The translations under genes and the position numbers were made by a program. From Chryseobacterium sp. 6424 (GTDB taxonomy: Bacteria > Bacteroidota > Bacteroidia > Flavobacteriales > Weeksellaceae): a stretch of 64,000 nt of DNA. A model generated the notes under the pieces. The model made no database searches and was not told the origin of the DNA. It saw only the letters and a list, made by a program, of their open reading frames with translations. The stretch is from the NCBI RefSeq assembly GCF_003692615.1, contig NZ_CP023540.1:1798001-1862000 (forward strand), given 5' to 3'. Shown piece by piece: positions 36,988 through 46,611 of this stretch (the stretch's first letter is position 1; each line of letters opens with the position of its first letter).

Positions 36988-37560
36988 CTATTTCGGGAAC
37001 CTCATCTTATAGTTTACGGCCACATCGCCTTGGGTAATTTTCATCAGGCGCCCTTTCACCAGTTTTTTCTTCAGCGAACTGAGATGATCGGTAAACAAAA
37101 TCCCCTCTATATGGTCGTATTCGTGTTGTATTACACGGGCACGCATGTCGGAGAATGTATCGGTATGCTTTACGAAATCTTCGTCATAATATTCAATAAC
37201 GATGGTTTCTTTTCGCTTCACATCCTCGCGTACATTGGGGATTGAGAGGCAGCCTTCGTTAAACTTCCACTCCTGGCCGGATTCTTCTAGGATGCGTGCG
37301 TTAATGAATACTTTTTTAAAATCTTTCAGTTCGTGCGCAATATCTGCGTAATCCTCATCATCGGCAAGTGGCGAAAGATCGGCTATGAAAAGGCGGATAT
37401 CCAGGCCTACCTGCGGGGCTGCGAGCCCGATGCCGTGGGCAGCGTTCATGGTATCGAACATATTCTCAATCAGTTCTTTCAGGTCCGGGTAATCTTTACT
37501 GATTTCCTGGCATTGTTTGCGTAGTACTGCGTCGCCAAAAGCGCGTATTGGTAAAATCAT
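36988..37560 (-). CDS. def: Peptide deformylase, 190 aa
   Basis: All three deformylase motifs are present: GIGLAAPQVGL, EGCLSIP and QHEYDHIEG (metal ligands Cys and two His). It removes the formyl group from new N-termini. The start codon overlaps the ruvX stop (ATGA), so translation is coupled. Confidence 0.96.
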   Translation of the reverse strand: MILPIRAFGDAVLRKQCQEISKDYPDLKELIENMFDTMNAAHGIGLAAPQVGLDIRLFIADLSPLADDEDYADIAHELKDFKKVFINARILEESGQEWKFNEGCLSIPNVREDVKRKETIVIEYYDEDFVKHTDTFSDMRARVIQHEYDHIEGILFTDHLSSLKKKLVKGRLMKITQGDVAVNYKMRFPK

Positions 37561-37970
37561 TTCTTCTGTTCTAAAAAATTCTGTAAAATAATGGTGGCGC
37601 TTATTTTATCTATTAATCCTTTCTCCTCTCTTTTCTTCTTGGTTTTTCCGCTTTGCGAAATATAAAATGAAGCCATTTTAGAGGTAAACCTTTCATCAAA
37701 CCGGTACACGGGTACCGTGGGGAACATGGTTTTAAATTTTTCTATAAAGCCAAGGATTTCCTGCTCTATCTCGGAAAGCTGGCCTTTCAGGTCGGTGGGA
37801 AGTCCTACCACAATAGCCTCTACCGTGTGTATTTTCAGATAGTTCTGTAGGTAATCCAGGATTTTTGGGGTCGCCACAGTCTCCAATCCCGAAGCGATTA
37901 GCTGAAGATCGTCTGTAGCTGCCAGTCCGCATCTTGCCTTTCCGTAATCTATCGCGAGGATTTGTCCCAT
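37557..37970 (-). CDS. ruvX: Holliday junction resolvase-like RuvX (YqgF), 137 aa
   Basis: MGQILAIDYGKARCGLAATD, VVGLPTDLKGQLSEIEQEI and VYRFDERFTSKMA are the RNase H-fold motifs with catalytic aspartates. In bacteria the family acts in pre-16S rRNA 5' processing and possibly recombination. I start at MGQIL (37970) because homologues begin there; an ATG nine bases upstream is also possible. Overlaps def by four bases. Confidence 0.92.
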   Translation of the reverse strand: MGQILAIDYGKARCGLAATDDLQLIASGLETVATPKILDYLQNYLKIHTVEAIVVGLPTDLKGQLSEIEQEILGFIEKFKTMFPTVPVYRFDERFTSKMASFYISQSGKTKKKREEKGLIDKISATIILQNFLEQKK

Positions 37971-38080
37971 AGGTTGCAAATTTAATAAATTTTACGCAAC
38001 CCGATTTCATCCGTCAGATATAAATAGGAGCGGTATATTTCAAAATATTTTATAAATTTAATTCATTAAAAAAATGAACG

Positions 38081-38557
38081 ATGAAAACACTGATCCTGAT
38101 TCGCCATGCCAAAAGCGACTGGCCTGAGGACACCGAGGATTTTGACCGGCCCCTGGCCGAAACAGGAGTTGAAAATGCCCTGAAAATGGCGCGTCACCTA
38201 ATAGATAATCACATACAGATTGATAAGTTTATCACCAGCCCCGCCCTTCGTACGCTGAATACGTGTAAGATCTTCAACCAGTGCTACCTGATTGATATGG
38301 AGACCAATAAGAAACTCTACAACCCCAATGAAAGCAACTTCGAATCGGTGATCTATGACCTGCCAGATGATGTAACATCGGTAGCGCTGTTTTCACATAA
38401 TAATGGCATCTCGAATTTTGCCAATACAATGAGCGATCAGGTACTTTCGTTACCCACCTGTGGTGTTGCCGGTTTCACGCTGAACTGTGATTCGTGGAGC
38501 GAGTTCGATCAGGCCTCCAAAAAACTTTCATTCTATTTCGAACCCAAAAATCTTTAA
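38081..38557 (+). CDS. SixA-like histidine phosphatase, 158 aa
   Basis: Begins MKTLILIRHAKSDWPEDTED with the RHG/RHA phosphohistidine motif, and has DKFITSPALRTLNT and VALFSHNNGISNFA, the second His of the histidine phosphatase superfamily. Size fits SixA-type phosphohistidine phosphatases. Divergent from ruvX, convergent with the serine hydrolase gene. Confidence 0.88.
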   Translation: MKTLILIRHAKSDWPEDTEDFDRPLAETGVENALKMARHLIDNHIQIDKFITSPALRTLNTCKIFNQCYLIDMETNKKLYNPNESNFESVIYDLPDDVTSVALFSHNNGISNFANTMSDQVLSLPTCGVAGFTLNCDSWSEFDQASKKLSFYFEPKNL

Positions 38558-38570
38558 AAAAGGAATTAAA

Positions 38571-38600
38571 AAAACCCTTCCGGAGCAGCGGAAGGGTAAT
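38571..38600 (-). terminator. Terminator between sixA-like and serine hydrolase genes
   Basis: ACCCTTCCG (38574-38582) pairs with CGGAAGGGT (38589-38597); on the minus strand it runs into TTTTTTTAATTCC, so it mainly serves the serine hydrolase gene. Confidence 0.75.
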
Positions 38601-38611
38601 AAATATCCTGA

Positions 38612-40162
38612 CTAAGGCTGTCTTTGCAGATCCAGATCCTCGAAATCGAAACTGAAGTCCGTAATATCCGAGATAGGTTTCATCTTGGCACTTTGGGCTT
38701 TGCCGTTTTCATCATAACTGAAGATCACGAAAGCGTCTGCATCATAGCTTCGGTCATCCCACTTTGCGATAAAGGTATTTTGGGAATAAGGCAGTAACTC
38801 GCCTTTCAATCGTGGTGAGTTTTTGCAGAAGATGCGGTAAGTATTCCCTTCCTGCGTAATGGTTACATCGCCAAACCAGGCATCGCGGTAGGTACCAGTG
38901 AACTGTTTTGCTGTAGGCTGCAGGTTTTTCTCTTTCTTAAAGGCAGCCGACTTGGCGAACACCTCTTTTTTACCTTTTTCGTAATCTGAGTTCATTTTAG
39001 CCATTCGGTCAGCGAGGGTTTTCAGCCAGTTGCGGTCCTCAATCCCTAAATAAGCATCTTTAATAGTATTGGTAATGGCAGTGAAAGCGGCGCCGCTTTG
39101 TTGGTTGGTTAGGACGATGATACCGAGTTTCAGATCAGGGATGAGGGTAAACTGTGTAACGGTACCGATGAGTCCGCCCGTGTGATACACCTGCTGATAT
39201 CCCTTCACGTCGGTTAAAAACCAACCGAGGCCGTACCCCGCAAAGTTAGAGTCGTAGGTGTTTTTTATCGCGACAGGCGTATTGATGTGCAGATTCCACA
39301 GTTGTTGTATTTGTTTGTCAGAAACCAGCTTCTTACCGTCTTTGGTGGTAAAACCATTCATCAGAAAGTCTGCCCACAGCGTCATATCGGTAATATTACT
39401 GATGATGCCACCCGCTGCATCCGCGGTCTCGTTCCAGTCATGTGGTACGGCTACCGCCTTGCCGTTTACAGGCGCATGAGCGTCAATAATGTTGGTGACG
39501 CCGGCTGCTTTTGCACGATTGTAATTACCGAAACTGGCAGCCATTCCCACCGGTTTCATGATGCGCTGTTCAATAAATTCTGCCCAAGTAAGTCCTGAAA
39601 CCCTGCGGATGACCTCGCCGGCAACAATGAACATGATGTTGTTATAATCAAGTGTAGCGCGGAAAGAATGTTCTGGCTTCAGGTAACGTATATTGTGTAT
39701 GATGTCATTTACTGTCAGTGGCCCGCCTTCCGGGAAAAACATCAGGTCGCCCTGTCCTAGCCCGAGACCGGCGCGGTGAGTGATAAGATCCTTGATGGTG
39801 ACTTCTTGCGTTACATAGGGATCATACATCCTGAATTCGGGGATATATTTTATCACTTTATCATCAAAACTCAGTTTGCCCTCATCAGCAAGAATGGCCA
39901 GCGCGGTACCGGTAAACCCTTTGGAGTTAGAGGCTATGCCTACCAGCGTATTTTCATCCATTTTCTGTTGGGTAAGCAGCGAGCGTTGCCCGAAACCTTT
40001 AGCATACACCGTTTTGCCGTCTTTTATAATACCGACAGAAATACCCGGTACATCAAAGGTCTTTAAAGTCTGTTGAATAAGTTCATCAATCTTTTTCTCA
40101 TCGGCCTGTGCAAAGACCATAACAGAGAACAATACAAATAATAAAGTGAATCTGCGTGACAT
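38612..40162 (-). CDS. Secreted serine hydrolase (beta-lactamase class C fold), 516 aa
   Basis: Signal peptide (MSRRFTLLFVLFSVMVFAQA), then a class C/esterase domain with the SxxK motif in GIASNSKGFTGTALAIL, the Tyr motif DYNNIMF and HTGGLIG near 330. Residues about 410-505 form a DUF3471 domain (FTGTYRDAWFGDVTITQEGN), often C-terminal to such hydrolases. Probably periplasmic; substrate (peptide, ester or beta-lactam) unknown. The C-terminus lacks a T9SS signal. Confidence 0.88.
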   Translation of the reverse strand: MSRRFTLLFVLFSVMVFAQADEKKIDELIQQTLKTFDVPGISVGIIKDGKTVYAKGFGQRSLLTQQKMDENTLVGIASNSKGFTGTALAILADEGKLSFDDKVIKYIPEFRMYDPYVTQEVTIKDLITHRAGLGLGQGDLMFFPEGGPLTVNDIIHNIRYLKPEHSFRATLDYNNIMFIVAGEVIRRVSGLTWAEFIEQRIMKPVGMAASFGNYNRAKAAGVTNIIDAHAPVNGKAVAVPHDWNETADAAGGIISNITDMTLWADFLMNGFTTKDGKKLVSDKQIQQLWNLHINTPVAIKNTYDSNFAGYGLGWFLTDVKGYQQVYHTGGLIGTVTQFTLIPDLKLGIIVLTNQQSGAAFTAITNTIKDAYLGIEDRNWLKTLADRMAKMNSDYEKGKKEVFAKSAAFKKEKNLQPTAKQFTGTYRDAWFGDVTITQEGNTYRIFCKNSPRLKGELLPYSQNTFIAKWDDRSYDADAFVIFSYDENGKAQSAKMKPISDITDFSFDFEDLDLQRQP

Positions 40163-40296
40163 AAATATTTTTGGTTTGTACGAAGATAAAGATTTTTAAC
40201 CAAGATCGCCACGCACACACGCTGGTGGTCTGCAAATTGTACTCGTCAGGCAACTACAATCGCTTGTGGCATTCCTCACATTCTATCCGAAAATCC

Positions 40297-40304
40297 TACA
40301 TTTG
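40297..40304 (+). promoter_or_regulatory. -7 box of pyrEF
   Basis: TACATTTG fits TAnnTTTG, 19 bases before the ATG at 40324; supports that start over the longer open frame from 40171. Confidence 0.5.
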
Positions 40305-40323
40305 TAATAAAGTAAAAAGTAAA

Positions 40324-41682
40324 ATGACCAGTAAAAAAGATTTTTTTCTTGAATGCTACCAGCTTGGTATCATCAAATTTGGGCGCTTCACCCTTAAAAG
40401 TGGTATTGAAAGTCCGTTTTATGTAGACTTGCGTCCACTCTCCTCTGACCCGAAAATCCTCAAGCGACTCGCCAATTATCTGCTCGATATGTTACCGCTG
40501 GATAATTTCGATCTTATCTGTGGCGTGCCATATGCCGCGTTGCCGATGGCGACGGCCATGTCGCTGGAGAGCTATCTGCCACTCATCATTAAGAGAAAGG
40601 AGGCCAAAGACTACGGTACGAAAAAACTTATTGAGGGTATCTATACCAAAGGGCAAAACTGTTTGCTGGTGGAAGACGTTATTACCTCCGGGAAATCCCT
40701 GCTCGAAACGATTCCGGAGATTGAAAATGAAGGTATCAGCGTATCTGATATCGTCGTAGTTCTCGACCGCCAGCAGGGTGGCAAGGAACTGCTGGAAAGC
40801 CGCGGTTACCGCGTACACACTTTGTTCACCATTTCAGAAGTGTGTACCATGTTGCAGGAAGAAGGTCATTTATGTGATGATGAAGTCATGCGGATACAGC
40901 AGTTTCTAAACGGCAACCAAGTGACTTTTGAAGATAAAAAAAGACTTAGCTACGAACAGAAACTGGAAGCCGCAGATCATTCTGTCACCAAAAAGCTGCT
41001 CGAAATTGCCATATCGAAGAAAACAAACCTTATTGCCTCTGCTGATGTGCTGACGACTAATGAACTGCTCGACCTTGCCGACCGCATCGGGCCTCACATC
41101 GTCGCCCTAAAGACCCACATCGACATCATTACCGATTTCGATCCTGATACCACCATTCTCCCACTGAAAGACCTGGCGACAAAACACAACTTCCTGCTGA
41201 TGGAAGACCGTAAATTCGCGGATATTGGCAATACGCAGGAACTTCAGTTTTCTTATGGGATGTACAAAATATCAAACTGGGCAGATTTCGTTACCTCACA
41301 TGTCATTGGTGGCTACAATTCTTTAGATTGCTTCCTGAATGTTGGCGTAGTAGCCATATTAGGGATGTCTTCTACAGGTACGCTCACCGACCGCAATTAT
41401 CATACAGAAGCACTTAAGGTCGCCCAGGCACATCCAAATGTCATTGGCGGTGTATCTCAACAACAGCTACCTGATGAGTTATTACTGTTCACACCCGGCA
41501 TCAGCCTTGCTGAAACTGGTGACACCAAAGGGCAGCAATACCATACACCGGAACATGCATTCAGAAACCTGCATACAGATTTCATCATCGTAGGTCGCGG
41601 CATTTACAAAGCGGAAGATGCGGAAAGCGCAGCGCTGCAATACAAGATAGCAGGCTGGAATGCTTACCAAGAAACACTATAG
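40324..41682 (+). CDS. pyrEF: Bifunctional orotate phosphoribosyltransferase / OMP decarboxylase, 452 aa
   Basis: Residues about 1-205 are OPRTase (KFGRFTLKSGIESPFYVDLR, VPYAALPMATAMS and the PRPP loop LLVEDVITSGKSLLETIPEI). Residues about 220-452 are OMP decarboxylase with ALKTHIDIITDF, the catalytic LMEDRKFADIGNT and FIIVGRGIYKAEDAE. The fused order PyrE-PyrF and the EDRKFADIGNT motif resemble eukaryotic UMP synthase more than E. coli PyrF. It carries out the last two steps of UMP synthesis. I start at MTSKKDFF (40324); the upstream 51 codons have no homology and contain the promoter. Confidence 0.93.
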   Translation: MTSKKDFFLECYQLGIIKFGRFTLKSGIESPFYVDLRPLSSDPKILKRLANYLLDMLPLDNFDLICGVPYAALPMATAMSLESYLPLIIKRKEAKDYGTKKLIEGIYTKGQNCLLVEDVITSGKSLLETIPEIENEGISVSDIVVVLDRQQGGKELLESRGYRVHTLFTISEVCTMLQEEGHLCDDEVMRIQQFLNGNQVTFEDKKRLSYEQKLEAADHSVTKKLLEIAISKKTNLIASADVLTTNELLDLADRIGPHIVALKTHIDIITDFDPDTTILPLKDLATKHNFLLMEDRKFADIGNTQELQFSYGMYKISNWADFVTSHVIGGYNSLDCFLNVGVVAILGMSSTGTLTDRNYHTEALKVAQAHPNVIGGVSQQQLPDELLLFTPGISLAETGDTKGQQYHTPEHAFRNLHTDFIIVGRGIYKAEDAESAALQYKIAGWNAYQETL

Positions 41683-41702
41683 AAACCTTCGTCAAAGTCA
41701 TA

Positions 41703-41731
41703 AAGTCACCAACAGTTGGTGACTTTTTCAT
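41703..41731 (+). terminator. Terminator of pyrEF
   Basis: AAGTCACCAA (41703-41712) pairs with TTGGTGACTT (41716-41725), followed by TTTC. Confidence 0.8.
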
Positions 41732-41782
41732 TATCCATTAAAGTGCCTTGCTGGCGATTATTTAATTATGCTTTAAAAAACG

Positions 41783-41790
41783 TAATTTTG
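41783..41790 (+). promoter_or_regulatory. -7 box of the rsmB-like gene
   Basis: TAATTTTG fits TAnnTTTG, 45 bases before ATG 41836. Confidence 0.45.
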
Positions 41791-41835
41791 CAGCTGCGGG
41801 GAAATCTCCGTTTTCTTTACAATAAATTTACCTTA

Positions 41836-43041
41836 ATGGAACTTATACACCGAAACTTACTGATAGGAATACACGATGCCCTGCACGAAACTTTCTTTGA
41901 AGACCGCAAATATGCCGACAAAGTAATCGAGCGGCTGCTGAAAGCCAACCGCAAATGGGGCAGCGAAGACCGAAAGGTAGTTTCGCAGATTTTCTACGAC
42001 ATCATCCGCTGGAAAAAACGCCTCGAATATTACATGGGCGAAGGCGCAAAGCCCAACAATATTTACAAGATGATACTCGCCTATTGCCTGTGGACCAAAA
42101 CCCATTACAAGAAATTCGAGGAATTTGACGGAATAAAGATTGCCGATATTTTAAATAAACTCAAGAAGAACACGGTTCCTACAAAAGCCATCGAACATTC
42201 CGTTCCCGAATGGCTTGCCAGTACGCTCGAAAAAGAACTTGGCCCTACTTGGGAGCGCGAGATGATTGCCCTCAATGAGCAGGCACCCACCATTCTGCGT
42301 GCAAATACTTTAAAAACTACCGCAAAAGAGTTGATTTCGGATTTGAAAGATGAAAACGTAGAAAGTTTTGCCATCCCAAATTATCCTGACGCCGTACAGC
42401 TCGAAGAGAAAAAGAATGTCTTTCTTACCTCAGCCTTCAAAGATGGTCTTTTTGAGGTGCAGGACGCGTCATCACAAAAAATTGGCGAATTGCTGGATGT
42501 ACATGAAGGTATGCGTGTGGTAGACGCCTGCGCGGGAGCCGGTGGAAAAACCCTGCATTTGGCAGCGCTGATGGGAAATAAAGGGCAAATCATCGCTTTG
42601 GACATTTTCAACTGGAAACTTGCCGAACTAAAAAGACGCGCAAAGCGCGCTGGCGCTCACAATATCGAAGCCCGACTGATTGATGATAACAAAGTCATCA
42701 AAAGGCTTCATGGCAAAGCCGACCGTGTGCTCATCGACGCACCATGCTCAGGTCTTGGCGTGCTGAAAAGAAATCCTGACTCTAAATGGAAGATCGATCA
42801 AGATTTTATCGACAGAATAAAGGAAGAACAACAGCAAATTCTGCAAGATTATAGTAAGATGCTTAAAGTAGGCGGGAAAATGGTGTACGCCACCTGCTCA
42901 ATCCTACCAAGCGAGAATAATGAACAGGTAGAAACTTTCCTTCAGAACAATCCCCAATATAAGTTATTGCGTGAAGAGCGTATTATGCCAAGTGAAGGCT
43001 TTGATGGGTTTTATATGGCACTCCTCGAACGGAAATCTTAA
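41836..43041 (+). CDS. RsmB/NOP-family RNA m5C methyltransferase, 401 aa
   Basis: The N-terminal NusB-like part is followed by the methyltransferase core with SAM motif DACAGAGGKTLHLAALMG, then RVLIDAPCSGLGVLKRNPDS (catalytic Cys) and the second Cys in MVYATCSILPSENNEQV. It methylates cytosine-5 in rRNA, probably 16S. I start at MELIHRNLL (41836) because the open frame upstream runs into the promoter and the pyrEF terminator. Confidence 0.9.
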   Translation: MELIHRNLLIGIHDALHETFFEDRKYADKVIERLLKANRKWGSEDRKVVSQIFYDIIRWKKRLEYYMGEGAKPNNIYKMILAYCLWTKTHYKKFEEFDGIKIADILNKLKKNTVPTKAIEHSVPEWLASTLEKELGPTWEREMIALNEQAPTILRANTLKTTAKELISDLKDENVESFAIPNYPDAVQLEEKKNVFLTSAFKDGLFEVQDASSQKIGELLDVHEGMRVVDACAGAGGKTLHLAALMGNKGQIIALDIFNWKLAELKRRAKRAGAHNIEARLIDDNKVIKRLHGKADRVLIDAPCSGLGVLKRNPDSKWKIDQDFIDRIKEEQQQILQDYSKMLKVGGKMVYATCSILPSENNEQVETFLQNNPQYKLLREERIMPSEGFDGFYMALLERKS

Positions 43042-43063
43042 TACCGGTAACGTAAACATGCAA

Positions 43064-43090
43064 GGCAGCCTAAAGGTTGCTTTTTTTTTG
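43064..43090 (+). terminator. Terminator of the rsmB-like gene
   Basis: GCAGCC pairs with GGTTGC around TAAA, followed by nine T. Confidence 0.7.
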
Positions 43091-43213
43091 AAAATTTTAA
43101 AGGAGACACACTATTTCTTACACATTAGATAAATATTATTTATAAAATCAAGCTGATAAAAGAATAAATTTAACTTAAATGTGATTTTTATTTTTATTTT
43201 TAAAGTTTAATGA

Positions 43214-43221
43214 TATGTTTG
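43214..43221 (+). promoter_or_regulatory. -7 box of asnB
   Basis: TATGTTTG fits TAnnTTTG in a very AT-rich region, 49 bases before ATG 43271. Confidence 0.5.
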
Positions 43222-43270
43222 CATTAGAATTTTAATTAAAAACTAATAACTGCTTATATAAATTAATCTT

Positions 43271-44941
43271 ATGTGTGGAATTGTATGCTTATTTGATGCC
43301 CGACAGAATACTGAGACGCTGCGGCCGCAGATACTCGAAATGTCGAAAAAAATCCGCCACCGCGGCCCGGACTGGAGTGGGATATACCAGGATAAAAATG
43401 TAATCTTTTCGCACGAGCGCCTGGCTATCGTAGATCCCACATCGGGCAAACAGCCTCTTTACACGAAAGATGGCAAAGTGGTACTCGCTGTAAACGGCGA
43501 AATCTATAACCATCAGGAAATCCGTAAAGAATTTCCCGATTACGAGTTCCTTACCCAATCCGATTGCGAAGTAATACTCGCATTATACCGCCGCGATGGT
43601 AAAAATTTCCTAGAAAAACTGAACGGTATCTTTGCTTTTGCATTATACGATTCCGAAAACGGCGTTTACCTCGTAGGCAGAGACCACATGGGGATTTGCC
43701 CGCTGTACCACGGTTGGGACCGCAGCGGCAACTATTATGTAGCGTCAGAACTTAAAGCTCTGGAAGGTGTCTGTAAAACAATCGAAACTTTTCTGCCAGG
43801 ACATTTTCTGTACAGCGAAGATGGATATGATCTACAGAAATGGTATCACCGTGACTGGGAAGATTTTGAGAACGTAAAAGGTAACACGACCGATATTTCA
43901 GCCATTCGCGAAAGCTTGGAAGCGGCAGTGCACCGCCAGTTGATGAGCGATGTCCCTTATGGCGTACTGCTTTCCGGCGGTTTGGACTCTTCGATAATCG
44001 CGGCTGTAACCGCAAAATATGCCCGTAACAGGATTGAGAGCGGCGACACGCAGGAAGCCTGGTACCCGCGCCTGCACAGTTTTGCCGTAGGCTTAGAAGG
44101 CAGCCCCGATCTGGAAGCGGCAAGAAAAGCGGCAGATCATATAGGATCTATCCATCATGAAGTACATTTTACCGTTCAGGAGGGACTGGATGCGGTGCGC
44201 GATGTCATTTATCATCTGGAGACTTATGATGTAACCACTGTCCGGGCCTCTACACCCATGTATCTCTTAGCACGGGTCATCAAATCCATGGGTATCAAGA
44301 TGGTACTTTCGGGCGAAGGCAGTGACGAACTGTTTGGTGGTTATCTTTATTTCCATAAAGCACCCAACGCCCGCGAATTTCATGAAGAAACGGTAAGAAA
44401 ACTCAGCAAACTCCATTTATATGATTGCCTGCGAGCCAACAAAGCCCTGATGAGTTGGGGAATTGAGGGGCGTGTACCTTTTCTTGACAAAGAATTTATA
44501 GACACCGCCATGTCTGTAAATCCTAAAGACAAAATGATTGATAAGACCAAAGGCAAAATGGAGAAATGGGTGCTTAGAAAAGCCTTCGAAGATCTTTTGC
44601 CAGAATCTATCGCGTGGCGGCAAAAAGAACAGTTCTCTGACGGTGTGGGTTACTCATGGATTGATTCGTTAAAAGAATGTGCTGAAAAAGAAGTAAGTAA
44701 TGAGATGATGGCTAACGCAAAATTCCGTTTCCCGCTCAATACACCACAGAATAAGGAGGAATACCGCTATCGCACCATCTTCGAGGAACATTTCCCAAGT
44801 GAGACTGCCGCAGCCACAGTACCATCAGTACCGTCTGTTGCTTGTTCAACACCCATCGCCCTGGAATGGGATGAAGCCTTCAAGAAAATGAATGACCCCA
44901 GTGGGCGGGCGGTTATCAGTGTACATGAAGACAGTTATTAG
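43271..44941 (+). CDS. asnB: Asparagine synthase B (glutamine-hydrolysing), 556 aa
   Basis: C2 after the initiator Met (MCGIVCLFD) is the glutaminase nucleophile. The glutaminase domain (1-200) has RHRGPDWSG, SHERLAIVDPTSGKQPL and NGEIYNH. The synthetase domain has the PP-loop VLLSGGLDSSIIAA and KMVLSGEGSDELFGGYLYFH. It makes asparagine from aspartate, glutamine and ATP. Length and C-terminal DPSGRAVISVHEDSY are normal for the bacterial AsnB family. Confidence 0.95.
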   Translation: MCGIVCLFDARQNTETLRPQILEMSKKIRHRGPDWSGIYQDKNVIFSHERLAIVDPTSGKQPLYTKDGKVVLAVNGEIYNHQEIRKEFPDYEFLTQSDCEVILALYRRDGKNFLEKLNGIFAFALYDSENGVYLVGRDHMGICPLYHGWDRSGNYYVASELKALEGVCKTIETFLPGHFLYSEDGYDLQKWYHRDWEDFENVKGNTTDISAIRESLEAAVHRQLMSDVPYGVLLSGGLDSSIIAAVTAKYARNRIESGDTQEAWYPRLHSFAVGLEGSPDLEAARKAADHIGSIHHEVHFTVQEGLDAVRDVIYHLETYDVTTVRASTPMYLLARVIKSMGIKMVLSGEGSDELFGGYLYFHKAPNAREFHEETVRKLSKLHLYDCLRANKALMSWGIEGRVPFLDKEFIDTAMSVNPKDKMIDKTKGKMEKWVLRKAFEDLLPESIAWRQKEQFSDGVGYSWIDSLKECAEKEVSNEMMANAKFRFPLNTPQNKEEYRYRTIFEEHFPSETAAATVPSVPSVACSTPIALEWDEAFKKMNDPSGRAVISVHEDSY

Positions 44942-45028
44942 ACTTACAATATTCCGTTGTTACGACCTGCATTCTTTTCACCGGATGCAGGTTTTGTTTA
45001 TAGGTGCGGTTTTTGATGTGACGTTTGT

Positions 45029-46432
45029 ATGTCAAAGGAACAGACCTTCAATTCTCCCACGAAAAAAATACTCCCCTTCATCCTTGCTACTGCTATCTTT
45101 ATGCAAATGCTGGATTCTACGATTCTCAACACCTCGTTACCTTCCATCGCCAAAGATCTGAACGAGTCACCACTGGATATGCAGAACGCGATCATCAGTT
45201 ATGTGCTTACGCTGGCTGTTTTCATGCCGGTAAGTGGCTTTCTGGCAGATAAATTTGGCACCAAAAAGGTTTTTATTTTCGCAGTCGCAATATTCAGTTT
45301 GGGCTCGCTGTTTTGTGCTGCATCTATGAATCTTACACAATTAGCACTTTCGCGTGTGATGCAGGGTATTGGCGGCAGCCTGATGACGCCTGTGGGCAGA
45401 CTGGCGTTGATGAGGACTTTTGATAAGAATGAACTGTTACCCGCCATGAACTATGCGATTGTACCGGCATTGATAGGTCCCGTACTCGGTCCTGTAGTAG
45501 GCGGTTATATGGTTGATTACCTGTCGTGGCACTGGATTTTCCTGATTAACTTACCGATAGGTTTGGCGGGTATCTTGCTCAGCATTCGATATATGCCCAA
45601 TTATCAGTCAGAGAAAATCAATTTCGACCTGAAGGGTTTTTTAATCTTCGCATCTGCTTCGCTGCTTCTGTCAGTCTCACTTGAACTTTTTGGCACTTCG
45701 TCTCACACAACACCCATCCTGTTTATTTTCGTACTCGGATTCTTAATGGTCTTTTACTATTTCTGGCATGCAAGCCGTACCGAAAACCCTATTTTTCCGC
45801 TCAATCTTTTCCAGGTGCGTACATTTCGGGTGGGTATCTTGGGTAATCTGGCGACACGGCTTGGGATTAGTTCCATACCGTTGTTGTTACCTTTGATGAT
45901 ACAAATTGCTTACGGAGAAAGTGCGGTAGTTTCCGGCTGGATAGTGGCACCGATGGCACTTACGGCGATGGCAGGAAAATCTACCGTCATTAAAATATTG
46001 AATAAAATTGGCTATCGTAAAACATTGATGACCAATACGTTTATTATTGGGATCTTGATCTGCGTTTTGGGTATTCCCGGAATCGATAGTTCGATTTGGT
46101 GGTTCGTACCGATTATCGCTGTCATGGGTTTCTTCAACTCCATACAGTTCACTTCTATGAATACCATTGCGATTGCCGACCTTCGCAACAGCCACACGAG
46201 CAGTGGAAATTCGCTGCTGGCCGTCAATCAGCAATTGGCCATCGGCTTTGGGATCGCATTCGGACTTATCGTGCTGAAGTTATTTGAAAATAACACCCAA
46301 TTAATGCATGGCAACCCCCATATGGCTTTCCGATACACCTTCATCGTTGTAGGGTTACTGACGATTCTGTCAGGCTTTGTTTTCAGAAGACTGCATTACC
46401 GGGACGGCGAAAACATGCGTTCGGAAGCGTAA
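45029..46432 (+). CDS. MFS drug/proton antiporter (EmrB/QacA-like, DHA2), 467 aa
   Basis: Fourteen predicted hydrophobic helices. N-terminal MQMLDSTILNTSLPSIAKDL and the loop SGFLADKFGTKKVFIFAV (MFS motif A), plus ALIGPVLGPVVGGYMVDYLS (motif C of antiporters), mark the DHA2 class. It likely exports toxic compounds. It is followed by a flavin oxidoreductase, a pirin and a catalase gene in the same direction, with separate gaps of 179, 40 and about 90 bases, which may form a stress-related group; no shared promoter is obvious. Confidence 0.88.
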   Translation: MSKEQTFNSPTKKILPFILATAIFMQMLDSTILNTSLPSIAKDLNESPLDMQNAIISYVLTLAVFMPVSGFLADKFGTKKVFIFAVAIFSLGSLFCAASMNLTQLALSRVMQGIGGSLMTPVGRLALMRTFDKNELLPAMNYAIVPALIGPVLGPVVGGYMVDYLSWHWIFLINLPIGLAGILLSIRYMPNYQSEKINFDLKGFLIFASASLLLSVSLELFGTSSHTTPILFIFVLGFLMVFYYFWHASRTENPIFPLNLFQVRTFRVGILGNLATRLGISSIPLLLPLMIQIAYGESAVVSGWIVAPMALTAMAGKSTVIKILNKIGYRKTLMTNTFIIGILICVLGIPGIDSSIWWFVPIIAVMGFFNSIQFTSMNTIAIADLRNSHTSSGNSLLAVNQQLAIGFGIAFGLIVLKLFENNTQLMHGNPHMAFRYTFIVVGLLTILSGFVFRRLHYRDGENMRSEA

Positions 46433-46611
46433 TATCACAAATTATCCTACATCAAGCGTATTATAGCGAACATGCGATAACTTTACCTATTGATATATTT
46501 CCGCAAAGTATTAACATCGCATGTACAATTATTAAAAGTTATTACGTATCATTAATCATTCGCTGTAGGATTCTGCTTTGCCTAAAAACCATTTTATTAA
46601 ACAGAACGCTT

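Noticed and set aside
40171-40323. 51-residue N-terminal extension of PyrEF
   Set aside because: No homology, contains the promoter box at 40297, and homologues start at MTSKKDFF-type sequence.
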